Assembly: GCA_050740255.1 (NCBI GenBank)
Contig: JBOICV010000078.1
Span: forward strand, 58,543-122,542
Origin: JBOICV01 sp050740255
GTDB taxonomy: Bacteria > Pseudomonadota > Gammaproteobacteria > Nevskiales > JBOICV01
Length of the DNA stretch: 64,000 nucleotides
Direction: 5' to 3'
Shown here: positions 38,751 through 49,190 of the stretch, one piece after another
Layout: each line of letters begins with the position of its first letter
Position numbering within the stretch: the first letter of the stretch is position 1
Notes under the pieces: model-generated
The model's database searches: none
Seen by the model: the letters and a program-made list of their open reading frames with translations, nothing else
Told to the model about the DNA's origin: nothing
Position numbers and translations under genes: made by a program

Positions 38751-40285
38751 GGTGCCGCTCCGGCCAGCAGCGCAGCTTGCGCAGCGCTATAAACCTCGCG
38801 CACGGCGGTCATGCTCGCCGCCGAGGTGTCCAGCACCGGTTGCGGATAAAGCCCGAGCCAGGCCAGTATCGCCATCAGCGTCAGCATCATCACCAGTTCG
38901 CGCGCGTTCAGGTCTTCCAGCTTCTCGTGTTCGTCACGCGTCGGCCCATGGAATGCGCGCTGCACCATCATCAAGGCGTAGACCGCGGCCAGCACCAGTC
39001 CGATCGCCGCGATACAGGTGACCAGCATGTTCACTTTCCAGGTGCCGATCAGAATCAGGAACTCGCCGAGGAAATTGCCCAAGCCCGGCAGGCCCAGCGT
39101 GGCGGCGGCGAAGAACAGCGCGATCGGCGGCAGATAAGGAAGACGCGACCACAAACCGCCCATTTCGCGCAGATCGCGGGTGTGCAGGCGCTCATACACT
39201 TCGCCGCAGAGAATGAACAGCGCGCCGGCTGAAATACCGTGCGCCAGCATTTGCAGCACCACGCCTTGCAGCGCCTGCTGGGTGCCGGCGTAAATGCCGA
39301 TCAGCACAAAGCCCATGTGCGAGACCGAGGAAAACGCGACCAGACGTTTGATGTCGTTCTGCGCAAAAGTCATTACGCCGCCGTATATCACGCCGCCGAT
39401 ACCCAGCCACATCGCGACCGGCGCGAAACTGGCCGAGGCGTCGGGGAATAGCGGCAGCGCAAAGCGCAACATGCCGTAGGCCGCGGTCTTCAACAGAATG
39501 CCCGCCAGATCCACTGAACCGGCGGTCGGCGCTTGCGAGTGCGCATCCGGCAGCCAGGAATGCAGCGGCACGGTGGGTGTCTTGACCGCAAAGGCGAGGA
39601 AGAAGCCCAGCATCAGCCACCAGGCCACATCGGGGTCGAGCTTGGCCTTGAGCAGGTCTTCGTAGTCGAAAGTCAGGACACCGGTGGCTTGGTAGTTGAA
39701 GAACACCAGCCCCAGAATCGCCACCAGCATCACCAGACCCGAGGCCTGGGTGAAGATGAAAAACTTGGTCGCCGCGTATAGCCGGGTGCGCCCGCCGGGG
39801 GTGTTATGCCCCCACAGCGCGATCAGGAAGTACATCGGCACCAGCATCATTTCCCACAGGAAGAAAAACAGGAACAGGTCGAGCGTCAGGAACACGCCGA
39901 CCACGCCGCCGAGATTCCACAGCAGGTTTAAGTGGAAGAAGCCGACGTTGCGGTCAATCTCGCGCCAGGAACAGATCACCGCCATCAGACCGAGCAAATT
40001 GGTCAGGGCGACCAGTAGCAGCGATAAGCCGTCCAGGGCCAGATGGATGGAGATGCCAAGGCGCGGAATCCAGGGTCGCTGAAATTCAATCGTCCACTGC
40101 GGATGTCCGCCCGCCGGCGGCAGCGCGAAGTCGCCGGTTAGCCACAACCAGATCGAAATACCGAGCGCCAGCGACATGGTGCCGAGCGCAATCCAGCGCG
40201 GGAAGGCCACGCCCATGAAGCGCTCGCCCTGCCAGCACAGGAAGCCGCCGATGAAGGGGATCAGAATCAGCCAGGCCAGAATCAT
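38747..40285 (-). CDS. nuoM: NADH-quinone oxidoreductase subunit M
   Basis: Second antiporter-like subunit of complex I, 512 residues and 14 helices. Key segments are FFLWEMMLVPMYFLIALWG (the conserved pumping Glu), FAVKTPTVPLHSWLPDAHSQ and DIKRLVAFSSVSHMGFVLIG with the conserved Lys. It follows nuoL after a 73-base gap that holds a palindromic repeat. Confidence 0.97.
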   Translation of the reverse strand: MILAWLILIPFIGGFLCWQGERFMGVAFPRWIALGTMSLALGISIWLWLTGDFALPPAGGHPQWTIEFQRPWIPRLGISIHLALDGLSLLLVALTNLLGLMAVICSWREIDRNVGFFHLNLLWNLGGVVGVFLTLDLFLFFFLWEMMLVPMYFLIALWGHNTPGGRTRLYAATKFFIFTQASGLVMLVAILGLVFFNYQATGVLTFDYEDLLKAKLDPDVAWWLMLGFFLAFAVKTPTVPLHSWLPDAHSQAPTAGSVDLAGILLKTAAYGMLRFALPLFPDASASFAPVAMWLGIGGVIYGGVMTFAQNDIKRLVAFSSVSHMGFVLIGIYAGTQQALQGVVLQMLAHGISAGALFILCGEVYERLHTRDLREMGGLWSRLPYLPPIALFFAAATLGLPGLGNFLGEFLILIGTWKVNMLVTCIAAIGLVLAAVYALMMVQRAFHGPTRDEHEKLEDLNARELVMMLTLMAILAWLGLYPQPVLDTSAASMTAVREVYSAAQAALLAGAAP

Positions 40286-40288
40286 GCG

Positions 40289-40331
40289 CCCTCACCCGCG
40301 CTGCGCGCGGCCTCTCCCCGAGGGAGAGGCG
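40289..40331. repeat. CCCTCACC-CTCTCCC palindromic repeat between nuoL and nuoM
   Basis: CCCTCACCCGCGCTGCGCGC followed by GGCCTCTCCCCGAGGGAGAG. The CTCTCCC/GGGAGAG arms form a hairpin. Same family as 49100-49190. Confidence 0.7.
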
Positions 40332-40358
40332 GAAGCAACTCCGTCGTGGCATCTCGTC

Positions 40359-42203
40359 TCATAGCAACACAACTCCGGCCACCAGCAGGCAGGCGCCCGC
40401 CCCCACTGCGGCCGCGTACCAGCGCAACCGGCCGCTCTGGGTGCGCGCCAGTTGGCCATGCGCGGCGCCTAGAACGGTTGGGATCGCGCCAATGGCGACA
40501 TCGAAACCATCGTTGCGATTGACGCGCACGAACCACAGATACGGCCGCACGAACAGCAGTTCATATAGCCAGTCGAAACCCCAGGCGGCTTTCCAAAAAC
40601 GATGCAGCGGACTGAAATTGTCACGCAGCATTAGCGCGAGTTGCGGACGTTTCAGGAATAACAACCAGGCGGATGCGATGCCCGCAAGTCCGATCGCCAC
40701 CGACAGGAACTCGAAGCCGTGTTTGCCATGCGCAACGTCCTCGGGAATCTTGGCGCTCGGCAGTACGCTTTCCAGTGGCAGATGAATGAAGCCGCCGACC
40801 AGCGATAGCAGTAGCAGCGCGGCCAGTGGCAGCGTGTGTACCGGGCCGTGACCCGGGTGAACGCCGTGGTGTCGGGCTTCGCCAAAGAAGGTGATGAATA
40901 TCAAACGCGAGGTGTAGATCGCCGTCAGGAAGGCGCCGAACAGGCCCGCGACAGCCAGTCCGTGATGACCCGTCGCCCAGGCCTGCCACAGGATTTCATC
41001 CTTGCTGAAGAAACCCGCGGTGGGCGGCACCGCCACCAGCGCTGCGCCGCCGACCACAAAACACCAGAACACGAAGGGCAGGTCCTTGCGCAGGCCGCCC
41101 ATCTTGAAGATGTCCTGCTCGTGGTGCAGCGCCAGAATCACCGAGCCGGCGGAAAGGAACAGCAGCGCCTTGAAGAAAGCATGGGTCATCAAATGGAAAA
41201 TACCCGCGCTCCACGCACCCGCGCCCAGCGCCAGAAACATATAGCCGATCTGGCTCATAGTGGAGTAAGCCAGAACCCGTTTGATATCGGTCTGCGTCAG
41301 TGCGGTGAAGCCGGCCAGCAGCGCCGTGAGCGCGCCAACCCAGCCGACACAGGCCAGGGCGACAGGCGACAGCTCGAACAGCACATGCGTGCGCGCGACC
41401 AGATAGACGCCGGCGGTCACCATGGTTGCGGCATGAATTAAGGCGCTGACCGGCGTCGGGCCGGCCATCGCATCCGGCAACCAGGTTTGCAGCGGCAGTT
41501 GGGCGGACTTGCCAACGGCGCCGCCCAGAATCAGCAAGGCGCAGATAGTGGCAAGTGGAGCGCCGACCGCCCATTGCTCTGACGCACGGGCCATGACGTC
41601 CTGGATATGCAGCGTGCCGAGCTCGTTCCACAGAATGAACAAACCCACCGCCATGAAAGTGTCGCCGACACGCGTAATGACGAAGGCCTTGCGCGCAGCA
41701 GTACCGTTGGCCGCGTCCTTGTACCAGAAACCGATGAGCAGGTAGCTCGACAGGCCGACGCCCTCCCAACCCATATAAAGGAATAGCAGGTTGTCACCCA
41801 ATACCAGGAACAGCATGCTGGCGACAAACAGATTCATATAGGAGAAGAAGCGGTCGTAACCCTCGTCGCCGCGCATATACCAGGCGGCGAACAGGTGAAT
41901 GAAAAAGCCGACGCCGGTAATCACGCCCATCATCACCAGCGACAAGGCATCCAGGCGCAGCGAGAAACGCACGGTCAGGCTGTCCACGCTGAGCCACTGC
42001 CACAAGGCCTGGGTGTAAACCTGTCCCTCCGGCGGATGCGACAGGAATTGCCAACCGATCAAGGCGGTCAGCGCCGCGGCGGCGCCAATCGAGCCGACGC
42101 CGACGCAGGCGGCTGCAGTCTCACCCAGGCGTCCGCGTGCAAAAGCCAGTATCAGAAACCCGGCCAGCGGCAGTGCAAACACCAGGAAGAGCAGATCGAG
42201 CAT
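40359..42203 (-). CDS. nuoL: NADH-quinone oxidoreductase subunit L
   Basis: Largest antiporter-like subunit, 614 residues, with the long lateral helix at the C-terminal side. Markers are [40 protein letters not shown] with the conserved pumping Lys, [20 protein letters not shown] and [14 protein letters not shown]. It follows nuoK by two bases. Confidence 0.97.
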   Translation of the reverse strand: MLDLLFLVFALPLAGFLILAFARGRLGETAAACVGVGSIGAAAALTALIGWQFLSHPPEGQVYTQALWQWLSVDSLTVRFSLRLDALSLVMMGVITGVGFFIHLFAAWYMRGDEGYDRFFSYMNLFVASMLFLVLGDNLLFLYMGWEGVGLSSYLLIGFWYKDAANGTAARKAFVITRVGDTFMAVGLFILWNELGTLHIQDVMARASEQWAVGAPLATICALLILGGAVGKSAQLPLQTWLPDAMAGPTPVSALIHAATMVTAGVYLVARTHVLFELSPVALACVGWVGALTALLAGFTALTQTDIKRVLAYSTMSQIGYMFLALGAGAWSAGIFHLMTHAFFKALLFLSAGSVILALHHEQDIFKMGGLRKDLPFVFWCFVVGGAALVAVPPTAGFFSKDEILWQAWATGHHGLAVAGLFGAFLTAIYTSRLIFITFFGEARHHGVHPGHGPVHTLPLAALLLLSLVGGFIHLPLESVLPSAKIPEDVAHGKHGFEFLSVAIGLAGIASAWLLFLKRPQLALMLRDNFSPLHRFWKAAWGFDWLYELLFVRPYLWFVRVNRNDGFDVAIGAIPTVLGAAHGQLARTQSGRLRWYAAAVGAGACLLVAGVVLL

Positions 42204-42205
42204 GA

Positions 42206-42520
42206 TCAGCCCCGCATCCCGCTGGCCGCTTCAATGTCCAGGCTCTGGAAACGGCGATAAAGCAGCAGCAGCAGGGCGAGTCCGATACAGACTTCCGCGG
42301 CCGCCAGCGTGAGCACCAGCACGAACATCACCTGCCCGTCCGGCTGAGCCCAGCGCGCGCCGGCGACGACAAAGGCCAGACCGGCGGCGTTGAGCATGAT
42401 TTCCGCGCTCATCAGCATGAACAGCAGATTGCGGCGCACCAGAAAGCCGAGGAAGCCGAGCGCGAACAAGCCCGCGGCCAGCAGCAAACCATGCTCCATC
42501 GGCACCATCGCAGCGGTCAC
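42206..42520 (-). CDS. nuoK: NADH-quinone oxidoreductase subunit K
   Basis: Small membrane subunit with three helices; Glu residues in [14 protein letters not shown] and [17 protein letters not shown] are the conserved channel glutamates. GTG at 42520 overlaps the nuoJ stop as GTGA; an ATG at 42508 would give exactly 100 residues as in E. coli ([11 protein letters not shown]) and may be the true start. Confidence 0.95.
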   Translation of the reverse strand: MTAAMVPMEHGLLLAAGLFALGFLGFLVRRNLLFMLMSAEIMLNAAGLAFVVAGARWAQPDGQVMFVLVLTLAAAEVCIGLALLLLLYRRFQSLDIEAASGMRG

Positions 42521-43047
42521 GGTAGCTGCCCCCGGCCATAGTCGCGCGGTTTGCGCGCAGCGCTATCGCGCATCAGGTGATAGGCACCGACCAGCCCGGC
42601 GGTCAACAACATCGACGCCAGCTCCACCACCAGCAGGTAAGGGCCATAGAGCGCAAGGCCGACCGCGCGGGCGTCCACCACCTTGCCGCTGACGGCTTGT
42701 TGCTCGCCACTCCACAGCAGATAAACCAGTTCACACAGCAGAATCAGCGCCAGCAGCGAGGGTCCAACCCAGATGCGTGGGCTAAGCCAGCTACGCTCCT
42801 GGATGACCGCCGGTTCGCCCAAATTCAACAGCATCACGACGAAGATGAACAGCACCACAATTGCGCCGGCATAGACAATCACCTCGAGCGCGGCGATGAA
42901 AGGGGCGCCGAGGGTGTAAAACGTCACGGCGACCGCCAGCAGCGACAGAATGAGATATAGCAGTGCGTGCACCGCACGCGCGCTGACGATGGTCAGGAAG
43001 GTCGCGGCGAGCGCGACCATTCCCGAGAGATAAAATGCCGCCTGCAT
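42517..43047 (-). CDS. nuoJ: NADH-quinone oxidoreductase subunit J
   Basis: Membrane subunit of 176 residues with five helices. The conserved third helix with the pi-bulge region reads [24 protein letters not shown]. Located between nuoI and nuoK in the standard order. Confidence 0.96.
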   Translation of the reverse strand: MQAAFYLSGMVALAATFLTIVSARAVHALLYLILSLLAVAVTFYTLGAPFIAALEVIVYAGAIVVLFIFVVMLLNLGEPAVIQERSWLSPRIWVGPSLLALILLCELVYLLWSGEQQAVSGKVVDARAVGLALYGPYLLVVELASMLLTAGLVGAYHLMRDSAARKPRDYGRGQLP

Positions 43048-43065
43048 GTCGGTTCTGGTTTGCTT

Positions 43066-43581
43066 TTATGGCAACAGGGATTTCACGTCCACCGGCGGCG
43101 CTTCGTTCTGCGCCTGGCCCTTGTCCTTGCCGGCAATGCTCATGCCGGCCACCCGGTAAAAGTTATAGCCCGGCACCTTGCCGGTACCGCTGATCGTCAG
43201 ATGTTCTTTTTCATAAACCAGCTGCTGCCGGTCGTACTCGCACAGCTCGTAGTCGGGCGTAAGCTGAATCGCGCTGGTGGGGCAGGCTTCTTCGCAGAAG
43301 CCGCAGAAAATGCAGCGCGAGAAATTGATGCGGAAAAACTCCGGATACCAGCGGCCGTCGGGCTTCTCCGCCTTCTGTAGCGAGATGCAGGCCACCGGGC
43401 AAGCCACCGCGCAGAGATTGCAGGCGACACAGCGTTCCTCGCCGTCGGGATCGCGGGTCAACACGATACGTCCGCGGTAGCGCGGCGGCATGTAGGGCTT
43501 TTGCTCCGGATACTGGATGGTGTCGCGCTTCCTGAACGCGTGCAGGAAAATCAGCCAGAGCGTGCGTACATAACTGAACAT
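43066..43581 (-). CDS. nuoI: NADH-quinone oxidoreductase subunit I (2 x 4Fe-4S)
   Basis: Carries clusters N6a and N6b in the peripheral arm. It has 171 residues from ATG 43581. The two ferredoxin motifs are [12 protein letters not shown] (residues 51-62) and [12 protein letters not shown] (90-101). The N-terminus ([18 protein letters not shown]) is typical. The start overlaps the nuoH stop by one base. Confidence 0.97.
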   Translation of the reverse strand: MFSYVRTLWLIFLHAFRKRDTIQYPEQKPYMPPRYRGRIVLTRDPDGEERCVACNLCAVACPVACISLQKAEKPDGRWYPEFFRINFSRCIFCGFCEEACPTSAIQLTPDYELCEYDRQQLVYEKEHLTISGTGKVPGYNFYRVAGMSIAGKDKGQAQNEAPPVDVKSLLP

Positions 43582-44603
43582 CAGGCGCTCCCGACCACGT
43601 AGGCGCCGGTGACCGCTACATTCAGCACGGCGAGCGGCAGCATCAGCTTCCAGCCAAGATCCATCATCTGGTCGTAACGAGGACGCGGCAGCGCGGCGCG
43701 GACCAGAATGAAGAAGCAGATGCAAATGAAAGTCTTGATGCAAAACCAGAAAAAGGGCTGCCAGGCCTGCAGCCAGGCCCAGCCGAACGTCGGCCCCAGC
43801 CAGCCGCCGAAGAACAAGACCGTGATCAGCGCCGAGACCAGCACGACGCCGACATACTCGCCGACCATGAACATGCCGAACTTCATGCCCGAGTATTCGG
43901 TATGAAAGCCGGCGGTCAGCTCGTGCTCGGCCTCCGGCAGGTCGAAGGGTGTGCGGTGGGTGGCGGCGAAGCCGGCGATCACGAACAGCACGAACCCCAG
44001 CGGCTGCGTAAACACGAACCACCATTCCTTCTGCGCCAGCACAATCGTGCGCAGATCGAAGGATCCCGCCATCGCCACGACGCCCATCAGGGCAAGGCCC
44101 ATGAAAATCTCATAGGCCAGCATCTGCGCGGTCGCGCGCAAGCCGCCGAGCAGCGAGTACTTGTTGTTCGACGCCAGCCCGCCCAGCATCACCGCATAGA
44201 CGCCGAGCGAGGTCATCGCGAAAAAGAACAAGAGACCGACATTCATATCCACCACGCCCAGCGTTGGCGTAATCGGAATGACGACAAAGGCCAGCAGGAC
44301 GGTGATCATGGCCACCGCCGGCGCCAATACAAAGGTCGGCTTGTCGACGAAGTTCGGAATCCAGTCTTCCTTGAAGAAAATCTTCACCATGTCGGCGACC
44401 ACCTGAAGGATGCCGAATGGCCCTACGCGGTTCGGGCCATAGCGGTCCTGCACCAGCGCCAGCAGCCGCCGCTCGCCCCAGATCAGCAGCGCGGACGTGA
44501 CGATGACGCCGAGCAAAATGAAAATGACGTCGAGGACTTTGACAACAGTAGCGACCGTCTCCGGCGACAGCCACGGGAAAAGCCACTGCAGCAGGAAGGT
44601 CAT
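43581..44603 (-). CDS. nuoH: NADH-quinone oxidoreductase subunit H
   Basis: Membrane subunit at the junction with the peripheral arm that forms part of the quinone chamber. It is 340 residues with eight or nine helices. Markers are [18 protein letters not shown], the acidic loop [20 protein letters not shown] and [18 protein letters not shown] overlap with nuoG. Confidence 0.97.
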   Translation of the reverse strand: MTFLLQWLFPWLSPETVATVVKVLDVIFILLGVIVTSALLIWGERRLLALVQDRYGPNRVGPFGILQVVADMVKIFFKEDWIPNFVDKPTFVLAPAVAMITVLLAFVVIPITPTLGVVDMNVGLLFFFAMTSLGVYAVMLGGLASNNKYSLLGGLRATAQMLAYEIFMGLALMGVVAMAGSFDLRTIVLAQKEWWFVFTQPLGFVLFVIAGFAATHRTPFDLPEAEHELTAGFHTEYSGMKFGMFMVGEYVGVVLVSALITVLFFGGWLGPTFGWAWLQAWQPFFWFCIKTFICICFFILVRAALPRPRYDQMMDLGWKLMLPLAVLNVAVTGAYVVGSA

Positions 44604-47326
44604 ACCTCAACCTCGGCGAGCTGCGGTGTGATCTCAAGCGCCACGCCGCTGAGCTGCAGGCCCGCCAATTCACCGGGCAGGCCCGCCATACCGATGGGCA
44701 AGGCTTCATCCACGGCGACAGCCAGTTGCCAGTCGCTGCCGGCGAGCTTGCATTGCACCTGATCGCCGGTTTCCAGTTTCAGTCTGGCGGCATCCTTCGG
44801 GTTCAGCACCAGCAGCTTCGCGGGTGCGCGCGCCTGAATGGGCTTGGCGCGTACCGACAACTCCTCGTTGTTGAAGAGGTTGTGCACGACGATTCCACGC
44901 AAGCCATTCGCGCCGGCAGAAAATGGCGCCGGAATCTGCCTGAAGTATTTCGCAGCGGCGACCGTGGGCTCGATCAGGCGCACGCCGGGATCACCGCCGC
45001 GCATCGGACCCCCCACCTCATCCTGAAACTTGTTGAGCGCCTGCGGCGAATTCCAGCTCGGCGCCCAGACAAATGGAATCAGCGGCGCGGGCCGCGCGGT
45101 GCCGGCATAACCTTCCATGGAGAAGGCGAGCGCGGTATCGGGATCCTGGGTTGCGCGCGGTTCGTGCACCGACAGGTGTGCGCGCATCGCGGTACGGCCG
45201 CTGTAGCGATGGGGCGCGCGCGCCAGTTTCATGCCACGCATCCTGAACCTGGCGGAAGGTGCCGATTCCGTGATCTTCGCCAGCGCGTCTATTTCCGCGG
45301 CGCAGGCGGCGCTCACTTCATCGAAGCTCTTCCAGTCGGGGGCCACCGCACCGCCGATTTGCTCCAGCAACTGCTCGATCCAGCGCCAGGATTCCTGGGT
45401 GGCGACGGATTTATCGAATGCGGCCGGGTCAAAGACCTGGAAATGGCGTTGCGCCCGGCCTTCCTGATTGACCAGCGTACCGTCGCCTTCGAATACGCTC
45501 GCCGCCGGTAACAGCGCCGCGGCGCGCGCGGTGGTCGCAGTGTGCATATGGTCAAGCACGATCAGCCGCTGCGTATTGCCGAGGGCTGCATCGAGCGGTT
45601 CGGCGGGCAAGCGTCGGTACAAATCGTTTTCCAGCACCACCAGGGTATCCGCCGTGGCAGCGCGCGCGAGCGCCGTTTCGACGTCCAGTCCACCCATCAA
45701 ACCCACGCCGAAGCTGTTGGCGTCGGCAGGCAGCAACGAGATTTGCGCGTGAATGCCTTGTGCATGCAAAGCCCAAGCCACGTTCGCGGCCGCGTCAATC
45801 AAGCTTGCCTGCGCTGCGCCGCTGCCCGCGACAATCAACGGCCGCTTTGCACCTTTCAGGGCCTGTGCAATCTCTTGCGCGAGTCCGCCGACCGCATCTG
45901 CCAAGTCAGCTACCGCGGGCGCGGCGGCATCAATGGCATGCGCAATGGCGTAGCCCAGCCGGGCGAGTTCTTGCGGAGCGGCGCGGTAAGTCTTCGCCGC
46001 GATATCGTCCAGACGCGTAGTGCCAACGGCGGCGACAAATACCGGATGCCTGGCGCCTTGTGCGGCATCCTTCACCGCATCGGCCTGCCAGATTGGGATA
46101 TGACGCTGCGCCGCCACTTCCAGCGCCTTGCCTTGCGCGGCCTGCCGGATGGCGAGCGCAAGGCGAGGCGCGGTCTGCGTCACATCCTCGCCCAGCACCA
46201 GTACCGCATCGGATAGCTCGACGTCGGACAGCGACGCGGTTTGCGCCGGCCCCTGGCGCAGCACCTGTAGCATGTGGGCGACGATTTTCTGTTCATGCGC
46301 CGCCATGCCGGTGGAAAAATTCTCCGCTCCCACCAGTTGGCGCAGCGCGAAATTCGCTTCCAGCGACGCGCGCGGCGAGCCGATGCCCACCAGCTTTCTG
46401 CCGCCGCGCAAGACAGCGCCCAGCTCGGCGAGAACCACCGCCGGAGTGACTTCCTCCAGGCGCTCGCCACGGCGCAGTTGCGGCCGGCGCGGACGATCAC
46501 GCTCATTCACATAGCCATAACCGAAACGGCCGCGGTCGCAGAGGAAATAGCCGTTGATCTCGCCGTGATAGCGGTTTTCGATGCGGCGGATTTCGCCATA
46601 ACGCTCACCGGGGCTGATATTGCAGCCGACCGAACAATGGGCGCAGACGCTGGGCGCGAACTGCATATCCCATTTGCGCGTATAGCGCTCCGAATGGGTC
46701 TTGTCGGTGAACACCCCGGTCGGGCAAACCTCGGTCAGATTGCCGGAGAACTCGCTTTCCAGTACGCCGTCTTCCGCGCGGCCGAAGTAAACGTCCTCGG
46801 CCGCTCCAAACACACCCAGATCCTTGCCGCCGGCGTAGTCGCGGTAATAGCGCACGCAGCGATAACAGGCGATACAGCGGTTCATCTCATGCGCGACGAA
46901 GGGTCCCAGCTCCTGATTGCGATGAGTGCGCTTCTGGAAGCGATAACGACGCTGCGTATGGCCGGCCATCACCGTCATGTCCTGCAGATGGCAATGGCCG
47001 CCCTCCTCGCACACCGGACAGTCGTGCGGGTGGTTGACCATCAGCCACTCCACCACCGATTTGCGGAACTCCTGCGCCTCAGCGTCGCCAATTGAAATGA
47101 AACTATTGTCCGAGACGGGCGTCATGCAGGACATCACCAGCTTGCCATGCTGGTCGTGCTCGTCCTTGAACTGCTTTACCGCGCACTGGCGGCAGGCGCC
47201 GACCGAGCCCAGGGCCGGATGCCAGCAGAAATAAGGAATATCCAGCCCGAGCGACAGGCAAGCCTGCAGCAGATTCTCGGCGCCCGAGACTTCGTAGACT
47301 TTGCCGTCAACGTGAATTTTTGCCAT
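44600..47326 (-). CDS. nuoG: NADH-quinone oxidoreductase subunit G
   Basis: Largest peripheral subunit, 908 residues. It starts with a [2Fe-2S] ferredoxin domain (IPYFCWHPALGSVGACRQC), then the His/Cys cluster N5 region (HDCPVCEEGGHCHLQD) and CIACYRCVRYYRD. Next is the 4Fe-4S set CAHCSVGC, then a long molybdopterin oxidoreductase-like domain without cofactor and a C-terminal domain. Starts one base after the nuoF reading frame shares its ATG (TGATG overlap). Confidence 0.96.
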   Translation of the reverse strand: MAKIHVDGKVYEVSGAENLLQACLSLGLDIPYFCWHPALGSVGACRQCAVKQFKDEHDQHGKLVMSCMTPVSDNSFISIGDAEAQEFRKSVVEWLMVNHPHDCPVCEEGGHCHLQDMTVMAGHTQRRYRFQKRTHRNQELGPFVAHEMNRCIACYRCVRYYRDYAGGKDLGVFGAAEDVYFGRAEDGVLESEFSGNLTEVCPTGVFTDKTHSERYTRKWDMQFAPSVCAHCSVGCNISPGERYGEIRRIENRYHGEINGYFLCDRGRFGYGYVNERDRPRRPQLRRGERLEEVTPAVVLAELGAVLRGGRKLVGIGSPRASLEANFALRQLVGAENFSTGMAAHEQKIVAHMLQVLRQGPAQTASLSDVELSDAVLVLGEDVTQTAPRLALAIRQAAQGKALEVAAQRHIPIWQADAVKDAAQGARHPVFVAAVGTTRLDDIAAKTYRAAPQELARLGYAIAHAIDAAAPAVADLADAVGGLAQEIAQALKGAKRPLIVAGSGAAQASLIDAAANVAWALHAQGIHAQISLLPADANSFGVGLMGGLDVETALARAATADTLVVLENDLYRRLPAEPLDAALGNTQRLIVLDHMHTATTARAAALLPAASVFEGDGTLVNQEGRAQRHFQVFDPAAFDKSVATQESWRWIEQLLEQIGGAVAPDWKSFDEVSAACAAEIDALAKITESAPSARFRMRGMKLARAPHRYSGRTAMRAHLSVHEPRATQDPDTALAFSMEGYAGTARPAPLIPFVWAPSWNSPQALNKFQDEVGGPMRGGDPGVRLIEPTVAAAKYFRQIPAPFSAGANGLRGIVVHNLFNNEELSVRAKPIQARAPAKLLVLNPKDAARLKLETGDQVQCKLAGSDWQLAVAVDEALPIGMAGLPGELAGLQLSGVALEITPQLAEVEV

Positions 47327-48624
47327 CAGGCCACCTTGGCTGCTGGTTTCACGCCGCGCTCAAAATCAGCGCGGAAGTACTTGAGCGCAGACTGCAAGGG
47401 CTCCATCGCACCGGGCGCATGGGCACAGAAGGTGCGCCCGGGACCGAGCAGCTTGGTCATGCGTTCCAGTAACTGGATGTCTTCGGCCCTGCCCTCGCCG
47501 CGCTCCAGCGCTGCCAGAATCTTTACCGTCCAGGGCAGCCCGTCGCGGCAAGGCGTACACCAGCCGCAGCTTTCGCGCGCGAAAAATTCTTCCAGATTGC
47601 GCAACATGCCCATCAGGTTCGTCTGGTCGTCGAGCACAATCATGGTGCCGGTGCCGAGACGCGAACCGGCCTTGGCAATGGTGTCGAAGTCCATCGCCAG
47701 ATCCAGGTGCTCTTCCAGCAGGAAATCGGTGCTCGCGCCACCCGGCAGCAGGCCGCGAAATTTCAAACCGGGCTGCATGCCGCCGGCGTAGTTTTCCAGA
47801 ATCTCGCGCGCACTCGTACCCATCGGCAGCTCCCAGCAACCGGGCTTCTGCACGCGGCCGGAGGCACCATAGAGTTTGGTCCCACCGTCTTTCGATTTGC
47901 CGCCGGGCAGGCGCCGGAACCAGTCCGAGCCGTAGTGCAGGATGTGCGGCACATTGCACAAGGTCTCGACGTTGTTGACCACGGTGGGTTTGCCCCACAA
48001 GCCGGATACCTGCGGGAATGGCGGCTTGGCGCGTGGATTCGCGCGGCGGCCTTCCAGTGAGTTGATCAAGGCCGTCTCTTCGCCGCAGATGTAACGGCCC
48101 GCGCCGGTATGCACGTGCAGCTCGTAATCCCAGGTGGTGCCCAGAATGTTCCGGCCGAGATAACCGGCCGCGCGCGCTTCGGCGATGGCCTGGTTGAGCC
48201 GCTCGGCCGACAGCACATACTCGCCGCGCAGGAAGATATAGCCCATGCTGGCCTGCATGGCATAACCGGCGACAATCATTCCCTCCACCAGCTGCTGCGG
48301 ATCGCGTTCCATCAGCAGGCGATCCTTGAAGGTGCCGGGTTCCATCTCGTCGGCGTTGCACAGCAGATACTTGGTCTTGGATGCCTGCACGCCTTGCGCC
48401 ACCAGACCCCATTTCATGCCGGCGGGGAAACCGGCGCCGCCACGCCCGCGCAGATTGGCATCGCGCACCAGGCTCACCACTTCCAATGGCGCCATCTTTA
48501 GCGCTTTGCGCAAACCTTGATAGCCGCCATCCGCTTCGTAGGCCTTGCGATCCGGCGCAGTGCCGTCCTCACGCATACGTGCAGTGAGCGGTCTGAGTTC
48601 GCAGAATTTCTCGTGCGTCGTCAC
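47326..48624 (-). CDS. nuoF: NADH-quinone oxidoreductase subunit F (NADH/FMN binding)
   Basis: Entry point of electrons: binds NADH, FMN and cluster N3. It is 432 residues. The nucleotide-binding glycine loop is [16 protein letters not shown], the FMN region [17 protein letters not shown], and the 4Fe-4S ligands lie in [12 protein letters not shown] plus a later Cys. Overlaps nuoE by four bases. Confidence 0.97.
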   Translation of the reverse strand: MTTHEKFCELRPLTARMREDGTAPDRKAYEADGGYQGLRKALKMAPLEVVSLVRDANLRGRGGAGFPAGMKWGLVAQGVQASKTKYLLCNADEMEPGTFKDRLLMERDPQQLVEGMIVAGYAMQASMGYIFLRGEYVLSAERLNQAIAEARAAGYLGRNILGTTWDYELHVHTGAGRYICGEETALINSLEGRRANPRAKPPFPQVSGLWGKPTVVNNVETLCNVPHILHYGSDWFRRLPGGKSKDGGTKLYGASGRVQKPGCWELPMGTSAREILENYAGGMQPGLKFRGLLPGGASTDFLLEEHLDLAMDFDTIAKAGSRLGTGTMIVLDDQTNLMGMLRNLEEFFARESCGWCTPCRDGLPWTVKILAALERGEGRAEDIQLLERMTKLLGPGRTFCAHAPGAMEPLQSALKYFRADFERGVKPAAKVA

Positions 48625-49097
48625 GGGTAGCGCTCCAGCATGGCGTCGATGCCCGAAGGCGTCAGCGGGCCATGCAGGTCGTCATCCACCATCAGACAAG
48701 GGCCTTTGTCGCAGGCGCCCAGACAGCAGATCGGCAACAAGGTGAAGCGATCATCAGGCGTGGTCTGACCGCAGCGGACGCCCAGCTTCTGCTCCAGCGC
48801 GGATTTGAGCTGCTCGTAGCCGGTGAGATAACAGCTCACGCTATCGCAGACTTTGATCACATGCTTGCCTACCGGCAGGCGAAAAATCAGGCTGTAAAAA
48901 GTCGCCACCTCGTCCAACTCCGCCGGCGACATGTTCAGCAGCGGCGCGATAGCCTTGATCGCGTCATCCGATACCCAGCCGCGCCGTTGCTGCACGATCT
49001 TGAGCGCCTCGATGGAGGCGGCCCGTGGATTCTCGTAATGAGAACGCTCGTGCTGTATCGCTTCGCGTTCCTCCGCGCTCAGCATAAAGTTGCTCAT
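48621..49097 (-). CDS. nuoE: NADH-quinone oxidoreductase subunit E ([2Fe-2S])
   Basis: Thioredoxin-like subunit with cluster N1a. It has 158 residues from ATG 49097. Ligands are CDSVSC and, about 35 residues on, [11 protein letters not shown] reject the longer start at 49124 because its extra residues (MGEGWGEG) are translated from the palindromic repeat upstream. Confidence 0.96.
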   Translation of the reverse strand: MSNFMLSAEEREAIQHERSHYENPRAASIEALKIVQQRRGWVSDDAIKAIAPLLNMSPAELDEVATFYSLIFRLPVGKHVIKVCDSVSCYLTGYEQLKSALEQKLGVRCGQTTPDDRFTLLPICCLGACDKGPCLMVDDDLHGPLTPSGIDAMLERYP

Positions 49098-49099
49098 CG

Positions 49100-49190
49100 C
49101 GCCCTCACCCCAACCCTCTCCCAAAGGGAGAGGGGGTATGTTGCCTCTCCCTCTGGGAGAGGCCGCGCGCAGCGCGGGTGAGGGTGAGGG
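49100..49190. repeat. double CTCTCCC palindromic repeat between nuoCD and nuoE
   Basis: Two hairpins in tandem: CCCTCTCCCAAAGGGAGAGG (from 49113) and CCTCTCCCTCTGGGAGAGG (from 49144), bracketed by CCCTCACC and GGTGAGGG. The long stem spans nearly the whole gap. It could separate nuoABCD from nuoEF expression by mRNA processing. Confidence 0.75.

Noticed and set aside
49098..49124. Longer NuoE start with MGEGWGEG
   Set aside because: Those residues are translated from the palindromic repeat; the ATG at 49097 gives the family N-terminus.
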